Positions 1 to 5,775 of a DNA stretch of 10,253 nucleotides are shown here, one piece after another (positions within the stretch are counted from its first letter, which is position 1; the number at the start of each line of letters is the position of its first letter). Position numbers and translations under genes: made by a program. Origin of the DNA: an uncultured Oscillospiraceae bacterium (lineage in GTDB: Bacteria > Bacillota > Clostridia > Oscillospirales > Oscillospiraceae); the NCBI GenBank assembly GCA_944385775.1, contig CALWYM010000104.1:1-10253 (forward strand), given 5' to 3'. Under the pieces are notes generated by a model that saw only the letters and a list, made by a program, of their open reading frames with translations, was not told the origin of the DNA and made no database searches.

Positions 1-674
1 GAGAAGCGACAGGCGTCGCTGCGGCGCATAAGGGCACGAACGGTAAGCACCGCGGAAACAGCCTGGGATACAGAGGTGGCAATGGCAACGCCGGCCACGT
101 CCAGCTTCAGAGCCACAACGAAAAATACGTTGAGCACCACGTTCAAAACTCCGGCAATGGTCAGGTACACAAGAGGACTTTTTGTGTCGCCCGCAGCCCT
201 CAGAATAGCGGCGCCGTAGTTATACACCATGGAGGGAATCATACCGCAGAAATAAATACGCATATATGTGGTAGAGAGACCTATAACGTCATCAGGAGTA
301 CCCATAAGCTCAAGCATTGTCCTTGCCAGGATTATGCCCACAACAGTAAGTACCGCGCCGCTTAAAATAGCCGTGGGTATGGCGGTATGTATAACCTTTG
401 AAACATCCATGTCATTTCTCGCGCCGATACCGTGAGCCACCGAAACGCCCGCGCCCACGGAAAGACCCATAAACATATTGACAACCAGTGCCGTTATGGA
501 GCCGGTAGCGCCCACAGCAGCCACGGAAACGCTGCCGCAATATCTTCCTACAACCACAAGGTCGGCAGCGTTGAACATAAGCTGAAGAATACTTGTGAGC
601 ATAATCGGAATGGAAAACAGCACAAGATTTTTCAGAATCGGTCCGCTTGTCATATCTATGGCGTTCTTCTTCAT
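1..674 (-). CDS. MATE family efflux transporter, N-terminal part (cut by window edge)
   Basis: Reading leftward from the ATG at 674-672, an open frame of about 224 codons continues without a stop to the window edge, so the C-terminal half is missing. The protein begins MKKNAIDMTSGPILKNLV and goes on with FSIPIMLTSILQLMFNAAD, followed by VVGRY, MGLSVGAGVSVAHGIGA, and near the edge ILRAAGDTKSPL and SQAVSAVLTVRALMRR. These are typical of the first six-helix half of MATE (multidrug and toxic compound extrusion) proteins, which export cationic drugs or metabolites across the cytoplasmic membrane using Na+ or H+ gradients. Full-length members have about 450 residues, so about half is seen. The start is supported by a GGAGG ribosome binding site (complement of 685-690) ten bases upstream. 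It is divergent from the metal module. The family is clear; the substrate cannot be told. Confidence 0.93.
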   Translation of the reverse strand, partial: MKKNAIDMTSGPILKNLVLFSIPIMLTSILQLMFNAADLVVVGRYCGSVSVAAVGATGSITALVVNMFMGLSVGAGVSVAHGIGARNDMDVSKVIHTAIPTAILSGAVLTVVGIILARTMLELMGTPDDVIGLSTTYMRIYFCGMIPSMVYNYGAAILRAAGDTKSPLVYLTIAGVLNVVLNVFFVVALKLDVAGVAIATSVSQAVSAVLTVRALMRRSDACRF

Positions 675-706
675 CTCTTTATTGCCTCCTGAAAAATTCA
701 CAAAAA

Positions 707-726
707 ATTACTGATTACTGATTACT
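707..726. repeat. Heptamer tandem repeat in MATE leader
   Basis: ATTACTG occurs twice in tandem (707-713, 714-720), followed by ATTACT (721-726), about 2.9 copies. It lies in the predicted untranslated leader of the MATE gene, upstream of the ribosome binding site. I see no coding or clear hairpin function; it may be a slippage-prone tract. Confidence 0.75.
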
Positions 727-747
727 ATTTTAATAGCAGTATTGTGT

Positions 748-776
748 ATGCTAGCACCAAGTCGGGAAAGTGTCAA
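748..776 (-). promoter_or_regulatory. Probable sigma-A promoter of the MATE gene
   Basis: On the minus strand a perfect -35 TTGACA (776-771) is followed after 17 bases by TAGCAT (753-748). The -10 is preceded by TG in the extended -10 position. Transcription would begin near 741, giving an untranslated leader of about 65 bases before the MATE start. The -10 matches only four of six consensus bases, but spacing and the extended TG support it. Confidence 0.6.
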
Positions 777-840
777 GCATATTTTTAATAAAAATTTTAT
801 TTTAACCAAAAATTATTTTTAAAAAATTTGTTCAGAGGTA
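777..840. other. AT-rich spacer between divergent promoters
   Basis: This stretch is almost entirely A and T, with runs of A and T, and lies between the back-to-back promoters of the MATE gene and the HMA gene. It could act as an UP element or curved DNA for both promoters. It contains no gene that I can see. Confidence 0.5.
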
Positions 841-868
841 TTGACAACGTAATTTTAAATGATAAAAT
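841..868 (+). promoter_or_regulatory. Probable promoter of the metal-binding protein gene
   Basis: A perfect -35 TTGACA (841-846) is followed after 16 bases by a -10-like TAAAAT (863-868). The start point would fall near 875, exactly where the inverted-repeat operator begins. This geometry suits repression by a protein bound over the start point. Confidence 0.65.
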
Positions 869-875
869 AAAAGTA

Positions 876-901
876 AACATATGAACAACTGTTCATATGA
901 T
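876..901. promoter_or_regulatory. ArsR/SmtB-type operator 1 (12-2-12 inverted repeat)
   Basis: The arms CATATGAACA (878-887) and TGTTCATATG (890-899) are perfect inverted repeats separated by AC; in 12-2-12 form, 11 of 12 pairs match. The ATATGAACA...TGTTCATAT pattern is the established type of operator for metal-sensing ArsR/SmtB repressors such as SmtB, CzrA and CadC, which leave DNA when Zn, Cd or Pb binds. It sits at the predicted start point of the promoter at 841-868. No ArsR-family gene is in the window, so the regulator must be elsewhere. Confidence 0.8.
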
Positions 902-902
902 A

Positions 903-974
903 ATGGTGAGAGTAAAAATGCTTACCTTATTATGTGGGCATAAATCATGTAAAATAAATGATAGGTGGTATTAA
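903..974 (+). CDS. Possible 23-residue leader peptide with Cys-His-Cys
   Basis: An ATG at 903 opens a 23-codon frame ending in TAA at 972-974, one base before the ATG of the metal-binding protein gene. An internal ATG at 918 would give 18 residues. The peptide contains CGHKSC, a small cluster of possible metal ligands. The only upstream ribosome binding signal is weak (GGTGAGAG before the second ATG). Its placement between operator and structural gene, with the stop next to the next start, would allow translational coupling. A chance frame is at least as likely, and nothing beyond position and Cys/His content supports it. Confidence 0.2.
   Translation: MVRVKMLTLLCGHKSCKINDRWY
963..968 (+). 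promoter_or_regulatory. Ribosome binding site deciding the HMA protein start
   Basis: AGGTGG at 963-968 stands seven bases before the ATG at 976. An in-frame ATG at 958 lies upstream of this site and has no ribosome binding site of its own, so 976 is the better start. Confidence 0.75.
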
Positions 975-975
975 T

Positions 976-1197
976 ATGAAAAAGACTTACAAGATTGATG
1001 TTGACTGCGCCAACTGCGCCAGCAAAATGGAACAGGCCGCGAAAAATACACAGGGTGTTAAGGACGCTACCGTAAATTTTATGACCCTTAAGATGATCGT
1101 TGACTTCGACGAGGGCGCTGAACCAAAGGCAGTTATGGATCAGGTTTATAAAAACTGCAAAAAGGTTGAGGACGAGTGCGAAATATTCTATAAGTAA
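976..1197 (+). CDS. Free-standing HMA heavy-metal-binding protein
   Basis: A 73-residue cytosolic protein starting MKKTYKIDVDCANCASKMEQ. It has the heavy-metal-associated (HMA) fold signature: a strand, then CxxC at Cys11 and Cys14 preceded by Asp10, then helix, GV-x-DATVNF strand, and a second helix and strand. The DCxxC form is seen in Zn/Cd/Pb-type domains such as the ZntA N-terminus; copper chaperones also use CxxC but commonly with a different preceding residue. Two further cysteines, Cys61 and Cys68, near the C-terminus may add ligands. It most likely binds Zn, Cd or Pb and docks with the ATPase encoded 113 bases downstream, standing in for that enzyme's missing N-terminal domain; this partnership is inferred. 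Expression is probably derepressed by metal through the operator at 876-901. Confidence 0.88.
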   Translation: MKKTYKIDVDCANCASKMEQAAKNTQGVKDATVNFMTLKMIVDFDEGAEPKAVMDQVYKNCKKVEDECEIFYK

Positions 1198-1224
1198 AGA
1201 GCTGTCACAGAGCAGCTTAAAATC

Positions 1225-1247
1225 AGGAGCCTCTTCGGAGGCTCTTT
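1225..1247 (+). terminator. Hairpin with UUCG loop: weak terminator or attenuator
   Basis: GAGCCTC (1227-1233), TTCG, GAGGCTC (1238-1244) forms a perfect seven-pair stem closed by C-UUCG-G, an exceptionally stable tetraloop. The stem can extend by a G-U pair and an A-U pair. The T tract is only three bases, so termination is probably partial. It would let the small metal-binding protein be made in excess over the ATPase, or protect the upstream mRNA 3' end. Confidence 0.5.
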
Positions 1248-1256
1248 GAACGGCAA

Positions 1257-1282
1257 AATATATGAATGATTGTTCATATATT
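1257..1282. promoter_or_regulatory. ArsR/SmtB-type operator 2, before the P-type ATPase
   Basis: The arms AATATATGAA (1257-1266) and TTCATATATT (1273-1282) are perfect inverted repeats around a six-base centre. Written as 12-2-12 the site matches operator 1 at 20 of 26 positions. It lies 28 bases before the ATPase start codon. No good -35/-10 pair is visible nearby: TATATT (1277-1282) and TATAAA (1285-1290) are possible -10s lacking a clear -35. The site may therefore control a weak internal promoter or act as a roadblock to read-through from the HMA gene. Confidence 0.75.
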
Positions 1283-1310
1283 CATATAAAATCAGGGGAA
1301 GGGAATATCC

Positions 1311-3188
1311 ATGAATAAAAAGCAAAAAAGAATGTTGGTACGGATAATAATATCCTCGGTGTTCATGGTAGTGTTAAGTCAGCTTAAGATTGAGGATATA
1401 TGGGGAGGCTGGCTCAGGTTCGGTCTTTATATGGTACCATACATTATAATGGGCTATGACATACTGAGAAAAGCGGTAAAGGGCATAATAAACGGTCAGG
1501 TATTTGACGAGAATTTCCTTATGGCTGTGGCGACCATAGGTGCCATCGGGCTGGGAGAGTACAGCGAAGGCGTGGCTGTTATGCTGTTTTACCAGATAGG
1601 CGAGTTTTTCCAGAGCTACGCTGTGGGAAAGAGCAGGCGGAACATATCCCAGCTTATGGACATACGTCCCGATTACGCCAACATTGAGGTAGACGGCAAG
1701 CTTACCCAGGTTGACCCTGACGAGGTGGAAGTCGGCACTATAATTATTGTACAGCCCGGCGAGAAGGTGCCTATTGACGGCATTGTAAGGGAGGGTACAT
1801 CGTCCCTTAACACCGCTGCCCTTACAGGTGAGAGCCTGCCCAGAGACGTTACGGTGGGAGATGAGATAGTCAGCGGCGCCATTAACATGACCGGTGTTTT
1901 AAAAATTGAGACCACCAAGGAATTTGGGGAGAGCACCGTTTCAAAGATACTGGATCTGGTGGAAAACGCCAGCTCAAGAAAGTCAAAAAGCGAGGACTTT
2001 ATAACAAAGTTTGCCCGTATATATACCCCGGCTGTCTGCTGCGGAGCCGTTGCTCTCGCGCTGATTCCTCCTGCGGCGCAGTTTATTATGGGAAATGACC
2101 CTCAGTGGACATTATGGATATACAGGGCGCTGACCTTCCTTGTGGCAAGCTGCCCCTGTGCCCTTGTGATAAGCATACCGCTCAGCTTCTTTGCGGGAAT
2201 CGGCGGAGCCAGCCAGCAGGGCGTTCTTGTAAAGGGCTCCAACTATCTTGAGGCGCTCAGTCAGGTCAAGTACGTTGTTTTCGACAAGACCGGTACCCTT
2301 ACAAGGGGAGTTTTCGAGGTCACCGGAATCCACCACAGCCCCATGGAGGAGGAAAAGCTCCTTGAATATGCGGCTCTGGCGGAAAGCGCATCGTCCCACC
2401 CAATCAGCAAGAGCCTGAGGGCTGCCTACGGCGGTGAGATTGACCGCTCCAGGGTTACCGATATTCAGGAGATAAGCGGTAACGGCGTTATAGCCAAGGT
2501 CGACGGCATTGAGGTGGCGGCGGGCAACGACAAGCTTATGAAGCGCCTTAACATAGAGTACACCGACTGCCACAGCGTGGGAACCATAATCCACATGGCG
2601 GTAGACGGGAAATACGCCGGGCACATAGTTATCTCCGACGTTTTAAAGGAGACGGCAAAGCAGACCATGGCTGAGCTTAAAAAGGCCGGGGTTACCAAGA
2701 CCGTTATGCTGACAGGCGACACTGAAAGGGTTGCGGCTTATGTGGCAAAGGATCTGGGCATTGACCAGTATTACAGCGAGCTTCTGCCGGGAGATAAGGT
2801 TGACAAGGTGGAGGAGCTTCTTGAGACAAAGCCAGCCAAGGCGAAGCTTGCCTTTGTAGGCGACGGAATCAACGACGCGCCGGTACTTTCAAGAGCTGAC
2901 GTAGGCATTGCCATGGGCGCTCTGGGCTCAGACGCTGCCATTGAGGCTGCTGACGTTGTGCTTATGGACGACGACCCGCTGAAAATTTCCAAGGCAATCA
3001 AGATTTCAAGAAAGTGCCTTGGCATTGTGTACCAGAATATTTACTTTGCAATCGGCGTAAAGCTTCTCACGCTGGTGCTTGTGGCAACGGGCACTGTGGG
3101 AATGTGGATGGCCATATTCGCTGACGTGGGCGTTATGGTGCTGGCTGTTATTAACGCCATCAGAGCGCTGTTTGTCAAGAAGCTTTAA
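1311..3188 (+). CDS. cadA: P1B-type Zn/Cd/Pb-exporting ATPase lacking an N-terminal HMA domain
   Basis: A 625-residue integral membrane pump of the CadA/ZntA (P1B-2) class, which exports Zn2+, Cd2+ or Pb2+ with ATP. Two hydrophobic pairs (about 8-25 and 34-52, 69-85 and 87-105) precede the actuator domain with TGES at 172-175. The metal-site helix carries CPC at 281-283. The phosphorylated Asp325 lies in DKTGT, the HP motif is at 363-364, TGD at 468-470 and GDGINDAP at 517-524. Lys583 in the seventh helix and Asp605 in the eighth are the residues marking the divalent-metal class. The N-terminus goes straight into the first membrane segment, with no CxxC domain; that domain is the separate protein encoded just upstream. 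All eight core helices appear present, so this is not a truncation. The start has a purine-rich site (GGGGAAGGG) about seven bases upstream. Exact metal preference is unknown. Confidence 0.93.
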   Translation: MNKKQKRMLVRIIISSVFMVVLSQLKIEDIWGGWLRFGLYMVPYIIMGYDILRKAVKGIINGQVFDENFLMAVATIGAIGLGEYSEGVAVMLFYQIGEFFQSYAVGKSRRNISQLMDIRPDYANIEVDGKLTQVDPDEVEVGTIIIVQPGEKVPIDGIVREGTSSLNTAALTGESLPRDVTVGDEIVSGAINMTGVLKIETTKEFGESTVSKILDLVENASSRKSKSEDFITKFARIYTPAVCCGAVALALIPPAAQFIMGNDPQWTLWIYRALTFLVASCPCALVISIPLSFFAGIGGASQQGVLVKGSNYLEALSQVKYVVFDKTGTLTRGVFEVTGIHHSPMEEEKLLEYAALAESASSHPISKSLRAAYGGEIDRSRVTDIQEISGNGVIAKVDGIEVAAGNDKLMKRLNIEYTDCHSVGTIIHMAVDGKYAGHIVISDVLKETAKQTMAELKKAGVTKTVMLTGDTERVAAYVAKDLGIDQYYSELLPGDKVDKVEELLETKPAKAKLAFVGDGINDAPVLSRADVGIAMGALGSDAAIEAADVVLMDDDPLKISKAIKISRKCLGIVYQNIYFAIGVKLLTLVLVATGTVGMWMAIFADVGVMVLAVINAIRALFVKKL

Positions 3189-3202
3189 AGGTCAAGTCTT
3201 TA

Positions 3203-3215
3203 TTACAGACTGTAA
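3203..3215. repeat. 6-1-6 inverted repeat after the ATPase gene
   Basis: TTACAG (3203-3208), A, CTGTAA (3210-3215) is a perfect short dyad 15 bases after the ATPase stop. It loosely resembles TACA...TGTA boxes of BlaI/CopY-type regulators but with a three-base rather than two-base centre. It could also be chance. Confidence 0.3.
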
Positions 3216-3227
3216 ATATGGTAAAAT

Positions 3228-3261
3228 AGCGTCACCGGATATTCCCGGTGGCGCTGTTTTT
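3228..3261 (+). terminator. Rho-independent terminator of the metal module
   Basis: AGCGTCACCGG (3228-3238) pairs with CCGGTGGCGCT (3245-3255), eleven pairs with one G-U, around a six-base loop, followed by GTTTTT. It closes the ATPase transcript and separates it from the two-component operon. Confidence 0.88.
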
Positions 3262-3297
3262 ATAAGGCTTGAGGTTAAGTTGAGTAAACCGTGCCAC

Positions 3298-3311
3298 ATT
3301 ATACGTATAAT
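3298..3311. promoter_or_regulatory. Perfect 14-bp palindrome covering the -10 of the two-component operon
   Basis: ATTATAC/GTATAAT is a perfect palindrome whose right half contains a consensus -10, TATAAT (3306-3311), 20 bases before the response regulator start. The best upstream -35 candidate, TTGAGT (3280-3285), has a 20-base spacer, which is long. A weak core promoter plus a palindrome suggests control by a bound protein, perhaps the encoded regulator itself; that is inference. Being palindromic, it also offers a -10 to the opposite strand. Confidence 0.5.
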
Positions 3312-3331
3312 ATATTTCAGGAGGTGCTCTG

Positions 3332-4006
3332 ATGTTTCGGGTGCTGTTGGCGGAAGATGATACTGAGCTGAGAAAACTTTTTACCCGGGTGCTTGCCAGA
3401 AACGGATACGAGGTTATTGAGGCCACCGATGGCAAGGAAGCCCTGGACCTTATGGAAAAGGAAAATGTGGATATAATAATTTCCGATATAATGATGCCGA
3501 GAATGAGCGGCTACGAGCTGGCTGAAAGTCTCCGTGACGCGGGGTACACCCTGCCTATTTTAATGATAACGGCGGCGGAGGGTTTTGCCAACATGAAGCG
3601 GGGCTTTTCCGCAGGTACCGACGATTATATGGTTAAGCCTGTAAATCTTGATGAACTGCTTCTGCGGGTAAGCGCCCTTTTGCGGAGAGCCAGAATGATA
3701 AGCGAGCGCCGGGAGACCATGGGCTCCACCGTAATCGACTACGACTCCATGACAGTATCCTGGGAGGGCGTTACGCTGGAGCTGCCCCAGAAGGAGTTTC
3801 AGCTTCTCTACAAGCTCGTAAGCTATCCGGGACATATATTTACGCGTCAGCAGCTTATGGACGATGTTTGGGGCATTGACAGCGAGACTGATCCCCACAC
3901 CGTAGAGGTACACATCGGCAGGATCCGTGATAAGCTCAAGGAAAACCCCGATATTGAGATAGTCACCATGCGGGGAGTGGGCTACAAGGCGGTGAGGCGG
4001 AAATGA
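3332..4006 (+). CDS. OmpR/PhoB-family response regulator
   Basis: A 224-residue two-domain cytosolic transcription regulator. The receiver (about 1-118) has the acidic pair at Glu8-Asp9/Asp10, the phospho-acceptor Asp52 in ISDIMMPRMSG, the switch Thr80 and Lys102 in MVKPVN. The C-terminal winged-helix DNA-binding domain (about 130-222) shows LPQKEFQLLYKL, the FTRQQLMDDVWG helix, VEVHIGRIRDKL recognition helix and the closing TMRGVGYKA hairpin. Phosphorylation by the kinase encoded next would drive DNA binding. It has a strong AGGAGGTG site (3319-3326) five bases before the ATG. Its stop overlaps the kinase start by four bases (ATGA). The stimulus and targets are not visible; adjacency to the metal ATPase is not proof of a link, since a terminator separates them. 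Confidence 0.95.
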   Translation: MFRVLLAEDDTELRKLFTRVLARNGYEVIEATDGKEALDLMEKENVDIIISDIMMPRMSGYELAESLRDAGYTLPILMITAAEGFANMKRGFSAGTDDYMVKPVNLDELLLRVSALLRRARMISERRETMGSTVIDYDSMTVSWEGVTLELPQKEFQLLYKLVSYPGHIFTRQQLMDDVWGIDSETDPHTVEVHIGRIRDKLKENPDIEIVTMRGVGYKAVRRK

Positions 4007-5058
4007 AGGACAAAAAGAAAAAGGTAAAAAGCAAGCTTAATTTTTTCAAAAGCCTTCAGTTTTACTTTATCTGCGTGGCATTTGTTATAATCGCCATAAG
4101 CGTTGTAATTTCCGGGGCGGCGTACACGCTTTTGGACTTTGTGCTGCCCATTACCGGAAAGAAAATCCCCGAAACGGTGTGGATACTGATTTTCAGCATT
4201 GCCCTTGGTATGATTTTCTCCGCCGGGTTCAGCAGCTTTATCCTAAACCCCATAAGAAGGCTTATTCTCGCCACTCAGAAGGTTGCCCAGGGCGACTTTA
4301 CTGTGCGTCTTAACGAATCAAGCAAGCTTGACGATATGCAGGAGCTTTACACAAATTTTAACCGCATGGTGGAGGAGATAGGCAATACCGACAGGTTCCG
4401 TTCGGAATTTGTAACAAACGTCTCCCACGAGTTTAAAACGCCCATAAGCGCCATACAGGGCTACGCCACGCTGCTTCAGGATACCTCCGTAGGCGCTGAG
4501 GAGCGGGAGGAGTATGTGGAGAAAATCATATTCAACACAAAGCGCCTTTCAAATCTGGTGGCCAATATGCTCCTTATCTCACGGCTTGAAAGCAGCACCA
4601 TTCCCGAGGCAAAGAAGCCGTACAGGCTGGATGAGCAGATACGCCGCTGCATTGTGGAGCTGGAAAGCCGCTGGGAGCCTAAGGATATTGAATTTGACAT
4701 TGAGCTTGGAAACGTCACCTATAACGGCATTGAGATGATGATGAGTCACGTCTTTACAAACCTTATAGATAACGGTATAAAGTACTCGAAAAAAGGTGGG
4801 CGTATTTCCCTGAACCTGGGGGAGGAGGGTGATAATATCGTCTTTACCATTGAGGACGAGGGTGAGGGCATGACGAAGGAGGTCATGGACCATATGTTTG
4901 AAAAATTCTATCAGGGAGATACATCTCACAAGTCAGAGGGCAACGGACTTGGTCTTGCCCTTTGCAGGATTATCCTTGACGCCGCAGGGGGAGATGTTGT
5001 AGTGGAGAGCAAACCCGGCGAGGGAAGCCGGTTTACCGTGACACTGCCTAAAAACTAA
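4003..5058 (+). CDS. Sensor histidine kinase with HAMP domain and almost no external loop
   Basis: A 351-residue membrane kinase partnered with the overlapping response regulator gene. A basic N-terminus (1-16) leads to membrane segment 1 (about 20-46), a loop of only about ten residues (around ITGKKIPETV), and membrane segment 2 (about 58-81). A HAMP linker follows (about 82-130, with NPIRRLILATQKVAQGDF). The dimerisation domain carries the phospho-accepting His142 in FVTNVSHEFKTPISAIQGY. The ATPase domain has the N box around NLIDNGIKYS, the G1 motif DEGEGM, the F box FEKFYQGD and the G2 motif GNGLGLAL at 314-320. The lack of an extracytoplasmic sensor domain suggests it senses within or at the membrane, or through a partner protein. 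Translation is coupled to the regulator by the ATGA overlap. No clear terminator follows. Confidence 0.95.
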   Translation: MKDKKKKVKSKLNFFKSLQFYFICVAFVIIAISVVISGAAYTLLDFVLPITGKKIPETVWILIFSIALGMIFSAGFSSFILNPIRRLILATQKVAQGDFTVRLNESSKLDDMQELYTNFNRMVEEIGNTDRFRSEFVTNVSHEFKTPISAIQGYATLLQDTSVGAEEREEYVEKIIFNTKRLSNLVANMLLISRLESSTIPEAKKPYRLDEQIRRCIVELESRWEPKDIEFDIELGNVTYNGIEMMMSHVFTNLIDNGIKYSKKGGRISLNLGEEGDNIVFTIEDEGEGMTKEVMDHMFEKFYQGDTSHKSEGNGLGLALCRIILDAAGGDVVVESKPGEGSRFTVTLPKN

Positions 5059-5068
5059 GAGGCGGCAA

Positions 5069-5086
5069 AACAATTCATTAATTGTT
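5069..5086. repeat. AT-rich inverted repeat upstream of the lipid operon
   Basis: AACAATT (5069-5075), CATT, AATTGTT (5080-5086) is a perfect seven-base inverted repeat just ahead of the -35 at 5089. It lacks a T tract, so it is a poor terminator; it may be an operator or only a weak 3' hairpin of the kinase mRNA. Confidence 0.4.
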
Positions 5087-5088
5087 AA

Positions 5089-5117
5089 TTGAGTTTCAGG
5101 GAAGAATGTGTTAATAT
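5089..5117 (+). promoter_or_regulatory. Probable promoter of the lipid operon
   Basis: TTGAGT (5089-5094) and TAATAT (5112-5117) are separated by 17 bases, a standard sigma-A arrangement. Immediately downstream, CTGAAT/ATTCAG (5119-5132, two-base centre) forms a perfect inverted repeat at the likely start point, a possible operator. The ribosome binding site of the first gene follows at 5142. Confidence 0.55.
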
Positions 5118-5141
5118 ACTGAATGTATTCAGATTAAATGT

Positions 5142-5146
5142 GGAGG
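5142..5146 (+). promoter_or_regulatory. Ribosome binding site deciding the phosphatidyltransferase start
   Basis: GGAGG (5142-5146) lies six bases before the ATG at 5153. The in-frame ATG at 5138 overlaps this site and would waste it, so translation most likely starts at 5153. Confidence 0.8.
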
Positions 5147-5152
5147 AAAGAG

Positions 5153-5761
5153 ATGGAAAGTCAGATGCCGGAGGGAAACGCCTCCGTATGGGGAAGCGTG
5201 ACCTCGGTTATAAAAAGGGACTGGAAGACAATACCGAATATACTGAGCTATTTCAGGCTCCTTCTTATACCGGTCATTGTGTACCTTTACGTGGGACTTG
5301 GGGAATACAGGCTTGCCGCCGTATTTGTGGTTATTTCCGGGGTATCCGACGTGGCAGACGGTATTATCGCAAGGCATTTTAATATGGTTTCCGATTTTGG
5401 AAAGGTGCTGGACCCGGCTGCCGACAAGCTGACCCAGATCGCAATGTTTATCTGCCTTTCCATGAGATACAGTCTGGCTCTTGTCCTTGTGGTGATAATA
5501 GTCTTAAAGGAGTTTACCATGTTTATCATGGGACTTATGGTCTATAAAAGGCTGGGGGATGTCCATTCCGCCCGCTGGTTTGGTAAGGCTGCCACATTTA
5601 TCGTTATTCTGACAAGCTTTGTGCTTATCCTTTTCCCCGACCTTAGCAGCGGCGTTGCTACGTCGCTTCTTATACTTAGCGTTGCCGCGGTGACTTTGTC
5701 GTTTATACTTTATTTTTTCTACTATTTGGATCTTCTCCGGAACGGGACGGAGAGGAAATAG
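5153..5761 (+). CDS. pgsA: CDP-alcohol phosphatidyltransferase, probably phosphatidylglycerophosphate synthase
   Basis: A 202-residue membrane enzyme. It has the complete family signature D-x2-D-G-x2-A-R-x8-G-x3-D-x3-D with Asp66, Asp69, Gly70, Ala73, Arg74, Gly83, Asp87 and Asp91; the aspartates bind the metal and CDP-diacylglycerol. The preceding TIPNILSYFRLLLIPV segment is typical of the first helix in PgsA, which makes phosphatidylglycerophosphate from CDP-diacylglycerol and glycerol-3-phosphate. Further hydrophobic helices fill the C-terminal half. The first 20 or so residues are a polar extension beyond the usual PgsA start. A cardiolipin synthase of the CDP-alcohol type remains possible, since the motif does not fix the acceptor. 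An acyltransferase gene follows after 14 bases, consistent with a phospholipid operon. Confidence 0.8.
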   Translation: MESQMPEGNASVWGSVTSVIKRDWKTIPNILSYFRLLLIPVIVYLYVGLGEYRLAAVFVVISGVSDVADGIIARHFNMVSDFGKVLDPAADKLTQIAMFICLSMRYSLALVLVVIIVLKEFTMFIMGLMVYKRLGDVHSARWFGKAATFIVILTSFVLILFPDLSSGVATSLLILSVAAVTLSFILYFFYYLDLLRNGTERK

Positions 5762-5775
5762 GCTTGGAGGCTTAA

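Noticed and set aside
432..692. Plus-strand open frame of 86 codons opposite the MATE gene
   Set aside because: It is antisense to a clear MATE coding frame, lacks a ribosome binding site, and its His/Asn-rich composition looks like a shadow.
707..726. Heptamer repeats as CRISPR or phage attachment site
   Set aside because: Only about three short contiguous copies with no spacers, no integrase and no cas genes.
958..975. Upstream ATG for the HMA protein
   Set aside because: It precedes the ribosome binding site at 963-968 and adds residues absent from the HMA fold.
2112..2624. Minus-strand open frame of 170 codons inside the ATPase gene
   Set aside because: The opposite frame contains essential P-type ATPase motifs; no promoter, ribosome binding site or family signature is seen.
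1311..5058. Metal ATPase and two-component pair as a single metal-sensing operon
   Set aside because: A strong terminator (3228-3261) and a separate promoter region lie between them, and the ArsR/SmtB operators already explain metal control.
5138..5152. Upstream ATG for the phosphatidyltransferase
   Set aside because: The GGAGG site lies inside this extension and is well placed for the ATG at 5153.
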